From assembly GCF_001426405.1 (NCBI RefSeq), contig NZ_LMEP01000009.1:1-64000 (forward strand): a stretch of DNA of 64,000 nucleotides, written 5' to 3'. Origin of the DNA: Streptomyces sp. Root1304 (GTDB lineage: Bacteria > Actinomycetota > Actinomycetes > Streptomycetales > Streptomycetaceae). The translations under genes were made by a program, and so were the position numbers. Shown here piece by piece: positions 53,294 to 61,990 of this stretch; positions within the stretch are counted from its first letter, which is position 1; each line of letters begins with the position of its first letter. The notes under the pieces were generated by a model. That model was not told the DNA's origin. It saw only the letters and a list, made by a program, of their open reading frames with translations, and ran no database searches.

Positions 53294-54262
53294 GTGACCC
53301 TGACCGCATCCGAGATCCCGGCCGCCCCGCCGAGGCCCGTCCCACCGCCCGGCCGGCGGGGCTCGGCCCGGTGGACGTGGCGGACCCTCTCGCCGTACGC
53401 CTACCTCGCCCCGTTCTTCACCCTGTTCGCCGCCTTCGGCCTCTTCCCCCTCCTCTACACCGCCTTCGTCTCGCTGTACCGGGTGGAGCTCCAGACCCCC
53501 GGTGTGATGGAGTGGCGCGGCCTCGGCAACTACACCGCCCTCCTCGGCGACGAGTACTTCTGGCTCGCGCTGCGGAACACCTTCACCATCGGTGTGCTCT
53601 CCACCGTGCCGCAGCTGGTCATGGCCCTCGGGCTCGCGCACCTCCTCAACTACCGGATGCGCGGCCGGACCTTCCTCCGGACGGCCGTCCTCCTGCCGTA
53701 CGCGACCTCGGTGGCCGCCGCCACGCTCGTCTTCGCCCAGCTCTTCGGACGCGACTTCGGTCTGATCAACTACGCACTCGGGCTGATCGGCATCGACCCC
53801 GTCGACTGGCAGAACGACACGGTCGCCTCGCAGATCGCCGTGTCCACCGTCGTCATCTGGCGCTGGACGGGCTACAACGCACTGATCTACCTGGCCGGGA
53901 TGCAGTCGATCCCGCACGAGCTGTACGAGGCGGCGGCGATGGACGGGGCCTCGCGGTGGCGCCAGTTCTTCCACGTCACGCTGCCGGGGCTGCGGCCGAC
54001 GATCCTCTTCACCGTCGTCGTCTCGACGATCGGCGCGACCCAGCTCTTCGGGGAGCCGCTGCTGCTCGAAGGGTCCGTCTCCGGCGGCATCTCGCACCAG
54101 TACCAGACGCTCGGGCTCTACATGTACGAGCAGGGCTGGGGCTTCTTCCACCTGGGCCGGGCCGCCGCCATCGCCTGGGTGATGTTCCTGCTCATCGTGG
54201 TGCTCGTCGGGGTCAACGCCCTGCTGGCGCGCCGTCGTTCCCGCAAGGAGGCCGGCCGATGA
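53294..54262 (+). CDS. ABC sugar permease (CebF-like)
   Basis: The 322-aa protein has six membrane helices, beginning YAYLAPFFTLFAAFGLFPLL. The EAA loop is HELYEAAAMDGASRWRQFFH, the site of ATPase contact. The GTG start follows GAAGGG; its stop overlaps the next permease start. It forms the channel with the second permease. Confidence 0.92.
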   Translation: MTLTASEIPAAPPRPVPPPGRRGSARWTWRTLSPYAYLAPFFTLFAAFGLFPLLYTAFVSLYRVELQTPGVMEWRGLGNYTALLGDEYFWLALRNTFTIGVLSTVPQLVMALGLAHLLNYRMRGRTFLRTAVLLPYATSVAAATLVFAQLFGRDFGLINYALGLIGIDPVDWQNDTVASQIAVSTVVIWRWTGYNALIYLAGMQSIPHELYEAAAMDGASRWRQFFHVTLPGLRPTILFTVVVSTIGATQLFGEPLLLEGSVSGGISHQYQTLGLYMYEQGWGFFHLGRAAAIAWVMFLLIVVLVGVNALLARRRSRKEAGR

Positions 54263-55128
54263 CCGCGCCCGTCCACGCTCCCCGGCGGCGCGGCACCTCC
54301 CGGGCGGGCCGCACCCTGCACGCGGGGCCGCTCGCCTACGGCGTCCTCGCCTTCGCCGTCCTCGTCTCGGCCTTCCCCTTCTACTGGACGATCGTCGCCG
54401 CCAGCCGCTCCAACGCCGATCTGGCCCAGGTCCCGCCGACCCTGCTGCCGGGGCCGAACCTGATGCGCAACTTCGACGCGGTCCTCGAAGAGGCGGACAT
54501 CGGCAAGGCCCTCCTGAACTCGCTCCTCGTCTCCGGCTCGATCACCCTCGGCACCGTGCTGTGCTGCACGCTCGCCGGTTTCGCCTTCGCCAAGCTCCGG
54601 TTCCGGGGCCGGGGCGCGCTCCTCGCGGTCACCGTGGGCACGATGATGATCCCGCCGCAGCTGGGGGTGATCCCGCTGTTCATGCTGATCGCCGAACTCG
54701 GCTGGGTGAACCAGCTCCAGGCGGTGATCCTGCCCGGGCTGGTGTCGGCGTTCGGGGTGTTCTTCATGCGGCAGTACCTCGTGCAGTCGCTCCCCGACGA
54801 GCTGATCGAGGCCGCTCGGGTCGACGGCGCCTCCACGGCGCGGATCTTCTGGTCGATCGTGGTGCCGATCGCGCGGCCCGGCATGGCCGTGCTCGGGCTG
54901 CTGACCTTCATGGCCGCCTGGAACGACTTCTTCTGGCCGGTCGTCGCCCTGACCTCCTCCGAGCCCACCGTCCAGGTCGCGCTGCGCCAGCTCGGCGGCG
55001 GCTACGTCCACGACCAGTCCGTGATCATGGCGGGCACCCTGCTCGGCACGCTGCCGGTGCTGCTCGTCTTCGGCCTGCTCGGCCGGCAGATCGTCGGCGG
55101 CATCATGCAGGGCGCGGTGAAGGGCTGA
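54259..55128 (+). CDS. ABC sugar permease (CebG-like)
   Basis: The 289-aa protein has six helices and the EAA loop PDELIEAARVDGASTARIFW, with the typical MAAWNDFFWPV segment of MalG/CebG-type subunits. The ATG overlaps the preceding stop (ATGA) behind AAGGAG. Confidence 0.92.
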   Translation: MTAPVHAPRRRGTSRAGRTLHAGPLAYGVLAFAVLVSAFPFYWTIVAASRSNADLAQVPPTLLPGPNLMRNFDAVLEEADIGKALLNSLLVSGSITLGTVLCCTLAGFAFAKLRFRGRGALLAVTVGTMMIPPQLGVIPLFMLIAELGWVNQLQAVILPGLVSAFGVFFMRQYLVQSLPDELIEAARVDGASTARIFWSIVVPIARPGMAVLGLLTFMAAWNDFFWPVVALTSSEPTVQVALRQLGGGYVHDQSVIMAGTLLGTLPVLLVFGLLGRQIVGGIMQGAVKG

Positions 55129-55176
55129 ACCGTCCGCTCCCCCACACACGACGACTCACTCCAGGGAGTTCCCCTC

Positions 55177-56583
55177 ATGACCGCGCTCGACGCCCGTACC
55201 GACGGCACGACCGCCCTCCGATTCCCCGCGGGCTTCCGCTGGGGCACCGCCACCGCCGCCTACCAGATCGAGGGGGCCGCCGCCGAGGACGGCCGTACGG
55301 CCTCCATCTGGGACACGTTCAGCCGTACGCCCGGCAAGGTGCGCAACGGCGACACCGGCGACATCGCCGCCGACCACTACCACCGGGTCGACGAGGACGT
55401 CGCGCTGATGCGGCGGCTCGGCGTGACCGACTACCGCTTCTCGGTCGCCTGGCCCCGGGTGCAGCCCACCGGGCGCGGCCCGGCCGTCCGCAAGGGCCTG
55501 GACTTCTACCGGCGGCTCGTCGACCGGCTCCTCGACGCCGGCATCCGTCCCGTGGCCACGCTCTACCACTGGGACCTGCCGCAGGAGCTGGAGGACGCGG
55601 GCGGCTGGCCGCAGCGGGAGACCGCGTACCGCTTCGCCGAGTACGCGGGGATCATGGCGGACGCGCTCGGCGACCGGGTGGCGACCTGGACCACGCTCAA
55701 CGAGCCCTGGTGCGCGGCCTTCCTCGGCTACGGCAGCGGCGTCCACGCGCCGGGCCGCACCAGCGACCTCGCCGCGCTGCGGGCCGCCCACCACCTCAAC
55801 CTGGCGCACGGGCTCGCCGCACGGACCCTGCGCGGTGCGCTGCCCGGGTCGGCGGAGGTGTCCCTGACCCTCAACCTGCATGCCGTGCGCGCCCTTTCGG
55901 CGGCTCCCGAGGACCTGGACGCGGCCCGCCGCATCGACGCGGTCGGCAACCGGATCTTCCTCGACCCGGTGTTCCACGGGCGGCTCCCGGAGGATCTGGT
56001 CCGGGACACGGCGTCCGTCACGGACTGGTCCTTCGTGCGGGACGGCGACCTGGCCACGGCGGCGGCGCCGATCGACTCGCTGGGCATCAACTACTACTCC
56101 CCCTCGGTCGTCGGGGCGGGCGTCTCGGAGTCGCCCTCGCCGTGGGCGGGCGCGGAGCGGCACGTACGGTTCGAGCCGGCCCCCGGGCCGCGCACCGCGA
56201 TGGACTGGCCCGTCGACGCGGGAGGGCTGCACAAGCTCCTGGTCCGGCTGCGCGACGAACTGCCGGGCGTGCCCCTGGTGATCACCGAGAACGGCGCGGC
56301 GTACGAGGACTACGCCGACCCCTCGGGCCGGGTGAAGGACCCGGAGCGGGTGGCGTATCTGCACGCGCATCTCGCGGCGGTGCACCGCGCGCTCGCGGAC
56401 GGCGCGGACGTGCGCGGGTACTTCCTGTGGTCGCTGCTCGACAACTTCGAGTGGGCGTACGGCTACAGCAAGCGGTTCGGCATCGTGCACGTCGACTTCG
56501 CGTCGCAGCGCCGGACCCTCAAGGACAGTGCGCGCTGGTACGCGGAGGTCATCGCGCGCGGGGGGCTCGGGGCGGAGGCCTGA
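55177..56583 (+). CDS. GH1 beta-glucosidase
   Basis: The 468-aa protein has both GH1 catalytic motifs: acid/base TLNEPW (Glu about 176) and nucleophile ITENGAAY (Glu about 371). The N-terminal signature is [20 protein letters not shown] and the C-terminal one [20 protein letters not shown]. It lacks a signal peptide, so it hydrolyses imported beta-glucan disaccharides or oligosaccharides in the cytoplasm. It closes the sugar-uptake operon, 48 bp after the permease; CAGGGAG precedes the ATG. Confidence 0.94.
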   Translation: MTALDARTDGTTALRFPAGFRWGTATAAYQIEGAAAEDGRTASIWDTFSRTPGKVRNGDTGDIAADHYHRVDEDVALMRRLGVTDYRFSVAWPRVQPTGRGPAVRKGLDFYRRLVDRLLDAGIRPVATLYHWDLPQELEDAGGWPQRETAYRFAEYAGIMADALGDRVATWTTLNEPWCAAFLGYGSGVHAPGRTSDLAALRAAHHLNLAHGLAARTLRGALPGSAEVSLTLNLHAVRALSAAPEDLDAARRIDAVGNRIFLDPVFHGRLPEDLVRDTASVTDWSFVRDGDLATAAAPIDSLGINYYSPSVVGAGVSESPSPWAGAERHVRFEPAPGPRTAMDWPVDAGGLHKLLVRLRDELPGVPLVITENGAAYEDYADPSGRVKDPERVAYLHAHLAAVHRALADGADVRGYFLWSLLDNFEWAYGYSKRFGIVHVDFASQRRTLKDSARWYAEVIARGGLGAEA

Positions 56584-56585
56584 GG

Positions 56586-56610
56586 GGGCGTACGACCGGC
56601 GCGTACGCCC
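56586..56610. terminator. Hairpin after the GH1 gene
   Basis: GGGCGTACG and CGTACGCCC form a perfect 9-bp stem with a 7-base loop between convergent genes. Confidence 0.7.
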
Positions 56611-56620
56611 GCTCCCGGCG

Positions 56621-57361
56621 TCACTTGCGCAGGGCCCCGGCGACGAAGTCCCTGGTCCAGGGGACGGCGGAGTCGATCGGGAGGTACTGACCATCGGCCG
56701 GGAAGAAGTCGACGACGCCGGCCGCCCCGTAGTTCGCCCAGAAGCAGGTGGTCATGGGGAAGGTGTCGGTGACGTTCTGGCGGCACTTCACCACGAGGGT
56801 GGCGCTGGTGGCGGTCCGGGGCTTGCCGGTGAAGTTCCGGCCGTAGCCCGTCGCTTGGTCCACGGAGGCGTCGAAGATCGCGTTCAGCGCGGCGGCCGGG
56901 TCCGGCACGTTCTCGTACAGGTGGGTCCTGGCCGTGAACATCGGAGCCGCGGCCGAGATCCTGCCCTTGCTGAGGACGTTCCTCCGACTGCCGAAGCAGG
57001 ACACCTCGTCGGCGAGGTCCTGGCTGTCGCCCTCGACCTCCTCGAGGGCGTCGTCGCCCGTGACGCTCATGTCGAGGTCGCTGCCGTAGTGGAAGCCGCC
57101 GTCGCCCTCGTCGCAGACGAGGCCCTCGAGTTCGGGGACGGCGATGACCTTGTAGCGGACGCCTGGGTCGGCGGCGAGCTTCTCGTCGGCGGGGCCCGCG
57201 CCGGCGCCGGAGGGCTGCCCGGTCCTCGTGGCCGCGCCGGCCGGCCCGCCGTTCGAGGCCGTGCCCGCCGCGCCCGTACCGTCCGGGGACGTGCCGGAGC
57301 CGCATCCCGTCACGGCCGCCACCAGAACGACCGCGGCCACGGCCTTCCGAAACCCGCTCAT
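56621..57361 (-). CDS. Lipoprotein of unknown function (246 aa)
   Basis: The lipobox is VTGC (Cys20), followed by a Gly/Ala/Ser/Thr-rich tether (about 21-60). A globular domain contains Cys residues in LEGLVCDEG, DEVSCFGS, VVKCRQNV and TTCFWANYG, enough for two disulfides. The C-terminus reads FPADGQYLPIDSAVPWTRDF. It appears to be a surface-anchored protein without a known catalytic motif. GGGGGAG precedes the ATG at 57361. Confidence 0.75.
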   Translation of the reverse strand: MSGFRKAVAAVVLVAAVTGCGSGTSPDGTGAAGTASNGGPAGAATRTGQPSGAGAGPADEKLAADPGVRYKVIAVPELEGLVCDEGDGGFHYGSDLDMSVTGDDALEEVEGDSQDLADEVSCFGSRRNVLSKGRISAAAPMFTARTHLYENVPDPAAALNAIFDASVDQATGYGRNFTGKPRTATSATLVVKCRQNVTDTFPMTTCFWANYGAAGVVDFFPADGQYLPIDSAVPWTRDFVAGALRK

Positions 57362-57424
57362 ACGCCGACTCCCCCGCGAAGCACCCGTGATGATCATGAT
57401 CGCGTGATCATACGGGGGGCTGCG

Positions 57425-57449
57425 GAGGGGGTGCCGCGACACCCCCCTC
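57425..57449 (-). terminator. Hairpin downstream of the protease gene
   Basis: GAGGGGGTG and CACCCCCCTC pair with one bulged C around a 6-base loop, 66 bp after the protease stop in its reading direction. Confidence 0.45.
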
Positions 57450-57514
57450 GGGCTCGCGGCACCCCGGTTCGCGGCGCCCCCTTCGGAGGCGCCCCGGTCA
57501 GTGACCGGCGGTCG

Positions 57515-58879
57515 TCACAGGCGCTGCCACAGGGCCGGGACGTTCGACGGCTCCCAGCCGGTCTGGGCCTGGTGGGCCTGGAGGCAGCGGTAGCTCGCGC
57601 CGCCGTAGGTGACCGTGTCGCCGGCGGCGTAGACCTTGCCCGCGGCCCAGGTGCCGCCGGGCTGCGGTTCGCCCGGGCCGGGGCCCGGGTCGACGCCGGT
57701 GGTCTTCAGGGTCAGGCCGTAGTTCTGCAGCAGCGGGTTCAGCGGCTGGAAGAAGGTGGTCCCGCCGGTGGAGCAGTCGCCCGAGCCGCCCGAGGTCACG
57801 CCCTGGGCCTGGCTGCCGGAGATGTACGAGCCGCCGGAGTCTCCGGGCTCGGCGCAGACGGTCGTACGGGTCACCCCGGAGATGGTGCCCTCGGCGTAGG
57901 TGACGCTGGTGTTGTGCTGCTGGACGGTGCCGCAGTGCCAGCCGGTGGTCGAGCCCGAGCGGCAGACGGAGGAACCGACGGGCTGCAGGACCGAACCGGT
58001 CACCTGGACGTTCCCGCCGCCGGAGCCCTTGACGTACGGGGTGGCGGTCCAGCTGCTGTTGGCGGCGACCCAGGCCATGTCGTTGCCGGGGAAGATCGAG
58101 GCCTGGAAGGTGCCCTGGGCGACCTGGTTGAACCCGCTGGTGGTGGTGCCCGCACGGCCGCAGTGGCCGGCGGTGGCGAAGCCCTGGGTGGTGCCCCGGG
58201 TGATCGGGAAGCCGACGGAGCAACGGCCGCCGCCGCCCATGTAGTACGCGTCGCCGCCCCGGATGTCGTACAGCGGCCGGGGGGCCTGCTCGGAGCGGAC
58301 GACCCGCACCAGGGCGCGCGGGACTCCGGTGGACCGGACGAGCCGGTCGCCCGCACCCGCCCGGGTCTCCTCGACGACCAGGACGTTGGCGCGGACGTCG
58401 ACGTAGCGGACGGGTGCCTCGGCGGTGGCGGACCGGTCGAGGGCCTCCTTGGCGCGCTCCAGGGCGGTCAGGGTGTGGGTCACGAGGCGGGGGGTCGCTC
58501 CCGTGGCGCGTATCGCCTCCGCGTCGGCGGCGCGGGTGGTGGCCACGGTCAGGGTGCCGGCCTCGGCGCCGTCCACCCACGCGCCGGCGTAGGCACCGCC
58601 GAGCCCCTGGCGGAGGCGGGCGGCGGTGGCGCCGGCCTCGGCCTCGTTGGTGAGGCGGGTCAGGGCCTGGGAGCGGGTCAGGCCCAGGTCGCGTTCCATG
58701 GCCCGGAGCAGTTCGGGCCGGGTCGCGTCGACACCGAGCGCGCGGGCGGCGCCGGTCGCGGCCGGGTGCGGGGCCCGGTCGTCGGGGGCCGCGGCGGCGG
58801 AACCGGCCTGGAGGCCGGCCAGTACCAGTCCGGCGGCGGCCAGGGCGGTACACGCCGTGCGGGCGTGTCGTCGGAGCAT
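57515..58879 (-). CDS. Streptogrisin-type S1 serine protease with C-terminal chitin-binding-like module
   Basis: The 454-aa protein has a signal peptide (1-31) and a pro-region of about 160 residues. The mature chymotrypsin fold has TAGHC (His), NDMAWVAANSS (Asp) and EPGDSGGSYI (Ser). Six Cys support disulfides. A Gly/Pro linker (about 390) leads to a CBM5/12-like module, TWAAGKVYAAGDTVTYGGAS plus YRCLQAHQ. It is secreted as a zymogen and matured by removal of the pro-region, as in streptogrisins C and D. Confidence 0.93.
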   Translation of the reverse strand: MLRRHARTACTALAAAGLVLAGLQAGSAAAAPDDRAPHPAATGAARALGVDATRPELLRAMERDLGLTRSQALTRLTNEAEAGATAARLRQGLGGAYAGAWVDGAEAGTLTVATTRAADAEAIRATGATPRLVTHTLTALERAKEALDRSATAEAPVRYVDVRANVLVVEETRAGAGDRLVRSTGVPRALVRVVRSEQAPRPLYDIRGGDAYYMGGGGRCSVGFPITRGTTQGFATAGHCGRAGTTTSGFNQVAQGTFQASIFPGNDMAWVAANSSWTATPYVKGSGGGNVQVTGSVLQPVGSSVCRSGSTTGWHCGTVQQHNTSVTYAEGTISGVTRTTVCAEPGDSGGSYISGSQAQGVTSGGSGDCSTGGTTFFQPLNPLLQNYGLTLKTTGVDPGPGPGEPQPGGTWAAGKVYAAGDTVTYGGASYRCLQAHQAQTGWEPSNVPALWQRL

Positions 58880-59012
58880 GGGGGTCTCCTCGGTACGGGG
58901 TTCCCGGTTCCGGTCGCCCGGCCCCGGGTGGGGATGTGCTCGAACCGTAGGGATTCCGCCGGGGGGACGGCAGTTGTCGGGTGGCCCCTGCCCTCGCGTT
59001 ATGGCCGTCGGC

Positions 59013-59960
59013 TCAGCGCGGGCTCCCCTCCCGGGGTGCCCCCGAGGGTGTACGGCCCGCGCTCGTCGCGAGGGCTTCGGCGTGGGCGGCGCGGGTGTGC
59101 CCGAGTACGGCGGCCGACCGCCCGGCAGCGCGTCCCTCGGGGTGCCAGCCGAGCAGGTGCCGCCACACGAGCGGGGTGCCGGTCAGGGGCCGGGTCACGA
59201 TGCCGGGGGTGACGGGGAAGGTGGCGCGGCACAGTCCGACGGCCCGGCCGACCTGGACCAGATGGACGCAGGAGGCGGTGTCCGTCTCGTAGACGCAGGC
59301 GGGTGTGAAGCCCGCGCGGACGCACGCGGCCGCGAAACAGTCGCCGAAACAGCCGTCGCCGGGTACGTCGGTCCAGGCCTCCGCCGCGAGTTCGGCGAGG
59401 TCGATCTCGGCACGGGGGGCCAGCGGATGGTCGGCGGCGAGCATCACGTACACCGGATCGCGGGCGACCTCCGTCCACGCGAGCCGGCCGGCCTCGGGCG
59501 GGCCGCTCTCACCGCAGACCCCGACGAGGGCGAAGTCCAGCCGTCCGGCGACGACGCCGCACGCGATCTCCCGCTCCGACCAGGAGGTGTACGTGGAGAC
59601 CGGGGCGCCCGGATCGGTGCGGGCGATCCGGTCGACGAGACTGCCGAGGAGCGGTCCATGGGTGCCGCCGAGCCGGTACCCGCCGGCGCCCTCCCGGGCG
59701 AACCGCACGGCCTCCTCCTGCAGTTCGCAGACGGCGGGGAGCACCACCCGGGCCCGGTCGAGGACCAGGTCCCCGAGCGCCGTGATCCGCACGCCCTCCC
59801 GGCCGCGCTCGAACAGGACGCCGCCCAGGGCCCGTTCGATGCGCTTGAGCTGGGCACTGAGCGCCGGTTGCGCGAGTCCGAGGACGGTGGCGGCGCGGGT
59901 GAGACTCCCCGCGTCGGCGATGGCCCGGATCGTCTTCAGATGCCTCAACTCCAAGTCCAT
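59013..59960 (-). CDS. LysR-family transcriptional regulator
   Basis: The 315-aa protein begins LELRHLKTIRAIADAGSLTR, then AATVLGLAQPALSAQLKRIE, the LysR winged helix. The effector-binding domain (about 90-300) contains several Cys (CFGDCFAAAC, ETDTASCVH), which might suit a redox or metal response. It lies between a protease gene and a PL6 gene, both on the same strand, so its target is not obvious. Confidence 0.9.
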   Translation of the reverse strand: MDLELRHLKTIRAIADAGSLTRAATVLGLAQPALSAQLKRIERALGGVLFERGREGVRITALGDLVLDRARVVLPAVCELQEEAVRFAREGAGGYRLGGTHGPLLGSLVDRIARTDPGAPVSTYTSWSEREIACGVVAGRLDFALVGVCGESGPPEAGRLAWTEVARDPVYVMLAADHPLAPRAEIDLAELAAEAWTDVPGDGCFGDCFAAACVRAGFTPACVYETDTASCVHLVQVGRAVGLCRATFPVTPGIVTRPLTGTPLVWRHLLGWHPEGRAAGRSAAVLGHTRAAHAEALATSAGRTPSGAPREGSPR

Positions 59961-60077
59961 ACACAGAGCTTGACGCCCCCGCCCCGAGCGGTCCAGACCA
60001 AAGCCGGAACGCGCGCCCTCGCAGGCCGCACCGACCGGTCGTCGCCCCTCGGAGCGCCGGGCGTCACCTCCGCGTCC

Positions 60078-61517
60078 TCAGGCCGCGTTCGGGCCCACGT
60101 CCGCCGGAGTGAGCGGGCGGCGGAGCGGCGCCAGGGTCGAGTACTCGTCGGCACCGATGTCGCGGGCCGTGCCGCGGGTGTGGCCGTCGATGTCCTCCGG
60201 TACGGACGTGCCCGTCAGGGTGGCGGCGTCGATCGCGGGGCTGCCCGCGGCCAGGCGGTACACGCCGTCCGAGGAGGCGGTGAGACGGGGGTCGACCCGG
60301 GTGTAGCCGGAGGCCGGGATCGTGCCGGAGGCCGCGGCGCCCCACAGGATGTTGCTCTGCCAGGTGAAGTCGGTCGTCGCGCCCATGGCGACCAGGCTGC
60401 CGGAGTCGCCGACGATGAGGTTGTCGGCGACCACGACGTCCCGGGGCTCGTACGTCCGGGTCTCGCCCGAGAGCGAACTCTTGTTGTTGCGCAGGGTGTT
60501 GTGCACGATGATCGCGCGGTCGACCGCGTCGTTCCCGCGCCGCTGCTCGGTGGTCTCCCCGGCGGTGTGGTCGCGGGTGCTGCCGCTGCCGACGACCAGG
60601 GCGCGGACCGTCAGGTCGGCGAGGTAGTTGTTGACGATCAGGTGGTCGTTGCCGTAGAGGCGGATGCCCTCCTTGCCACCGATCAGGTAGTTGCCGTCCA
60701 CCGTCGAGCCGTTGCCGTGGCGCAGCACGATGCCGCCCCGGCTGGACCGGATCGTGTTGTGGCGGACGGTGTTGCCGGAGGACTTCACCGAGATCGCCTC
60801 GGGGTCTCCGTCGCACCGCTCGAACAGGTTGTACTCCACCATCGCGTCGGCGTCGGACAGCGCGCGGCTGCTCACGCCGAGCCGGATCGACTCGCCGCCG
60901 TTGTCACCGGCGTAGCTGTGGTCGGAGAAGTAGTTCTTGAGGATCTGGGTGCGCTGGGCGATCTCCGTGGTGCCGGGGCCGTCGATGACGACGTAGATGC
61001 CCTCGGTGCTCTTGCCGTGGAAGTGGTTCCGGTCGAGCTTGGCGTCGTCGCCCTCCACCAGGACCCAGTCGACGGGGGTCACCTCGGCGAACTGGAAGTC
61101 GTTGCGGGTGAGCCGGATGCCCGGGCTGTTCACGGGGATCGCCAGGGTGCCGCTCTGGCGCAGGGCGAAGCCGCTGACGGTGATGTTGCTGGAGTCGTCG
61201 AAGACGAAGCTCCGCTCGCCGCGCAGCACGGCGCCGCCGCGGGACTGCGCGACGATCGTGATCGGCGCGGTGGTCGTGCCGTGCCGGCCGGTGACCTTGA
61301 TGGAGCCGCCCGCGGGAACGGTGTAGGTGCCGTTGGCCACGACGATCCGGTCACCGGCGACGGCCTTGTCGATCGCGCTCTGGAGCGCGCTCAGGGAGGT
61401 GACGACCGTCTCCGCCGAAGCAGCCGCGGACGCGCCGCCCGCGAGGAGCGTGTCGAGGGGGACGGCGGTGACCGCCGCGCCGATCAGAGAGCCCTTGAGG
61501 AACGTCCGTCGCTGCAT
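60078..61517 (-). CDS. PL6-family polysaccharide lyase (alginate/chondroitin lyase type)
   Basis: The 479-aa protein starts QRRTFLKGSLIGAAVTAVPL, a Tat-type twin-Arg signal. A right-handed parallel beta-helix follows. The PL6 catalytic Lys and Arg are in EAISVKSSGNTVRHNTIRSS and GIVLRHGNGSTVDGNYLIGG. Calcium-binding-type Glu and Asp residues are nearby (CDGDPEAIS). Members cleave alginate or dermatan-type chains by beta-elimination; the substrate cannot be set from sequence alone. Confidence 0.92.
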   Translation of the reverse strand: MQRRTFLKGSLIGAAVTAVPLDTLLAGGASAAASAETVVTSLSALQSAIDKAVAGDRIVVANGTYTVPAGGSIKVTGRHGTTTAPITIVAQSRGGAVLRGERSFVFDDSSNITVSGFALRQSGTLAIPVNSPGIRLTRNDFQFAEVTPVDWVLVEGDDAKLDRNHFHGKSTEGIYVVIDGPGTTEIAQRTQILKNYFSDHSYAGDNGGESIRLGVSSRALSDADAMVEYNLFERCDGDPEAISVKSSGNTVRHNTIRSSRGGIVLRHGNGSTVDGNYLIGGKEGIRLYGNDHLIVNNYLADLTVRALVVGSGSTRDHTAGETTEQRRGNDAVDRAIIVHNTLRNNKSSLSGETRTYEPRDVVVADNLIVGDSGSLVAMGATTDFTWQSNILWGAAASGTIPASGYTRVDPRLTASSDGVYRLAAGSPAIDAATLTGTSVPEDIDGHTRGTARDIGADEYSTLAPLRRPLTPADVGPNAA

Positions 61518-61990
61518 GCTGCCTCCTGGAGGGGGTGTGCGCGGGTGCGCCGGCGCCGGGGCGGGGGACCCGGCGGGGAGCCCCGGCCCGCCCCGGGGCC
61601 GAACGGAAGGGATCCGGGGCGAGCCCCCACGGCCCGCCCCGGATCCGGTCTGTGCGACGTCGGGCGCCGGCGTCCCCGCCGGACGGCGTGCGCCGGTTCC
61701 CGGACCGGATGTCGGGGATCAGTGTCCCCGTCGTCACTCACGTCTCGCTCACGTTCCGCTAACGCGGTGGGCGTCGGCCTCCGTTCGGGTGGACCTCGCG
61801 GATCGGCCGGTCGTGGGAGGGTGCCCGCCGGGCGGACCGGTTCACGATGGGGCGCGCGGGACCTCCGCGCCGCGTCCCCGTACACCGACGCGTGTTCTTC
61901 CCGTAAAGCCTCGTACGCCCGCGCGTGTTCTCGTGAAGCCTCGTACGCCCGCGCGTGATCCCGTGGAGCCCCGAGCCCGAAGGTGGACAG
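61518..61990. other. Divergent intergenic region
   Basis: No gene is supported. It holds the PL6 promoter side on the left and, on the right, three 30-bp tandem units just before the next start codon. Confidence 0.5.
61890..61980. repeat. 30-bp tandem repeat, about three copies
   Basis: Units at about 61890-61920, 61921-61950 and 61951-61980 share GCGCGTGTTC and AAGCCTCGTACGCCC blocks; the third is diverged. The array ends 10 bp before the beta-propeller gene, so it lies in its leader. Confidence 0.8.

Noticed and set aside
48623..54151. Very long minus-strand frame (1842 codons) through the GH81 gene and the ABC transporter genes
   Set aside because: Only the part up to 51394 encodes GH81; the upstream extension is antisense to the sugar-binding-protein and permease genes and has shadow composition.
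61890..61980. CRISPR array from 30-bp repeats
   Set aside because: Tandem units with no unique spacers and no cas genes nearby.
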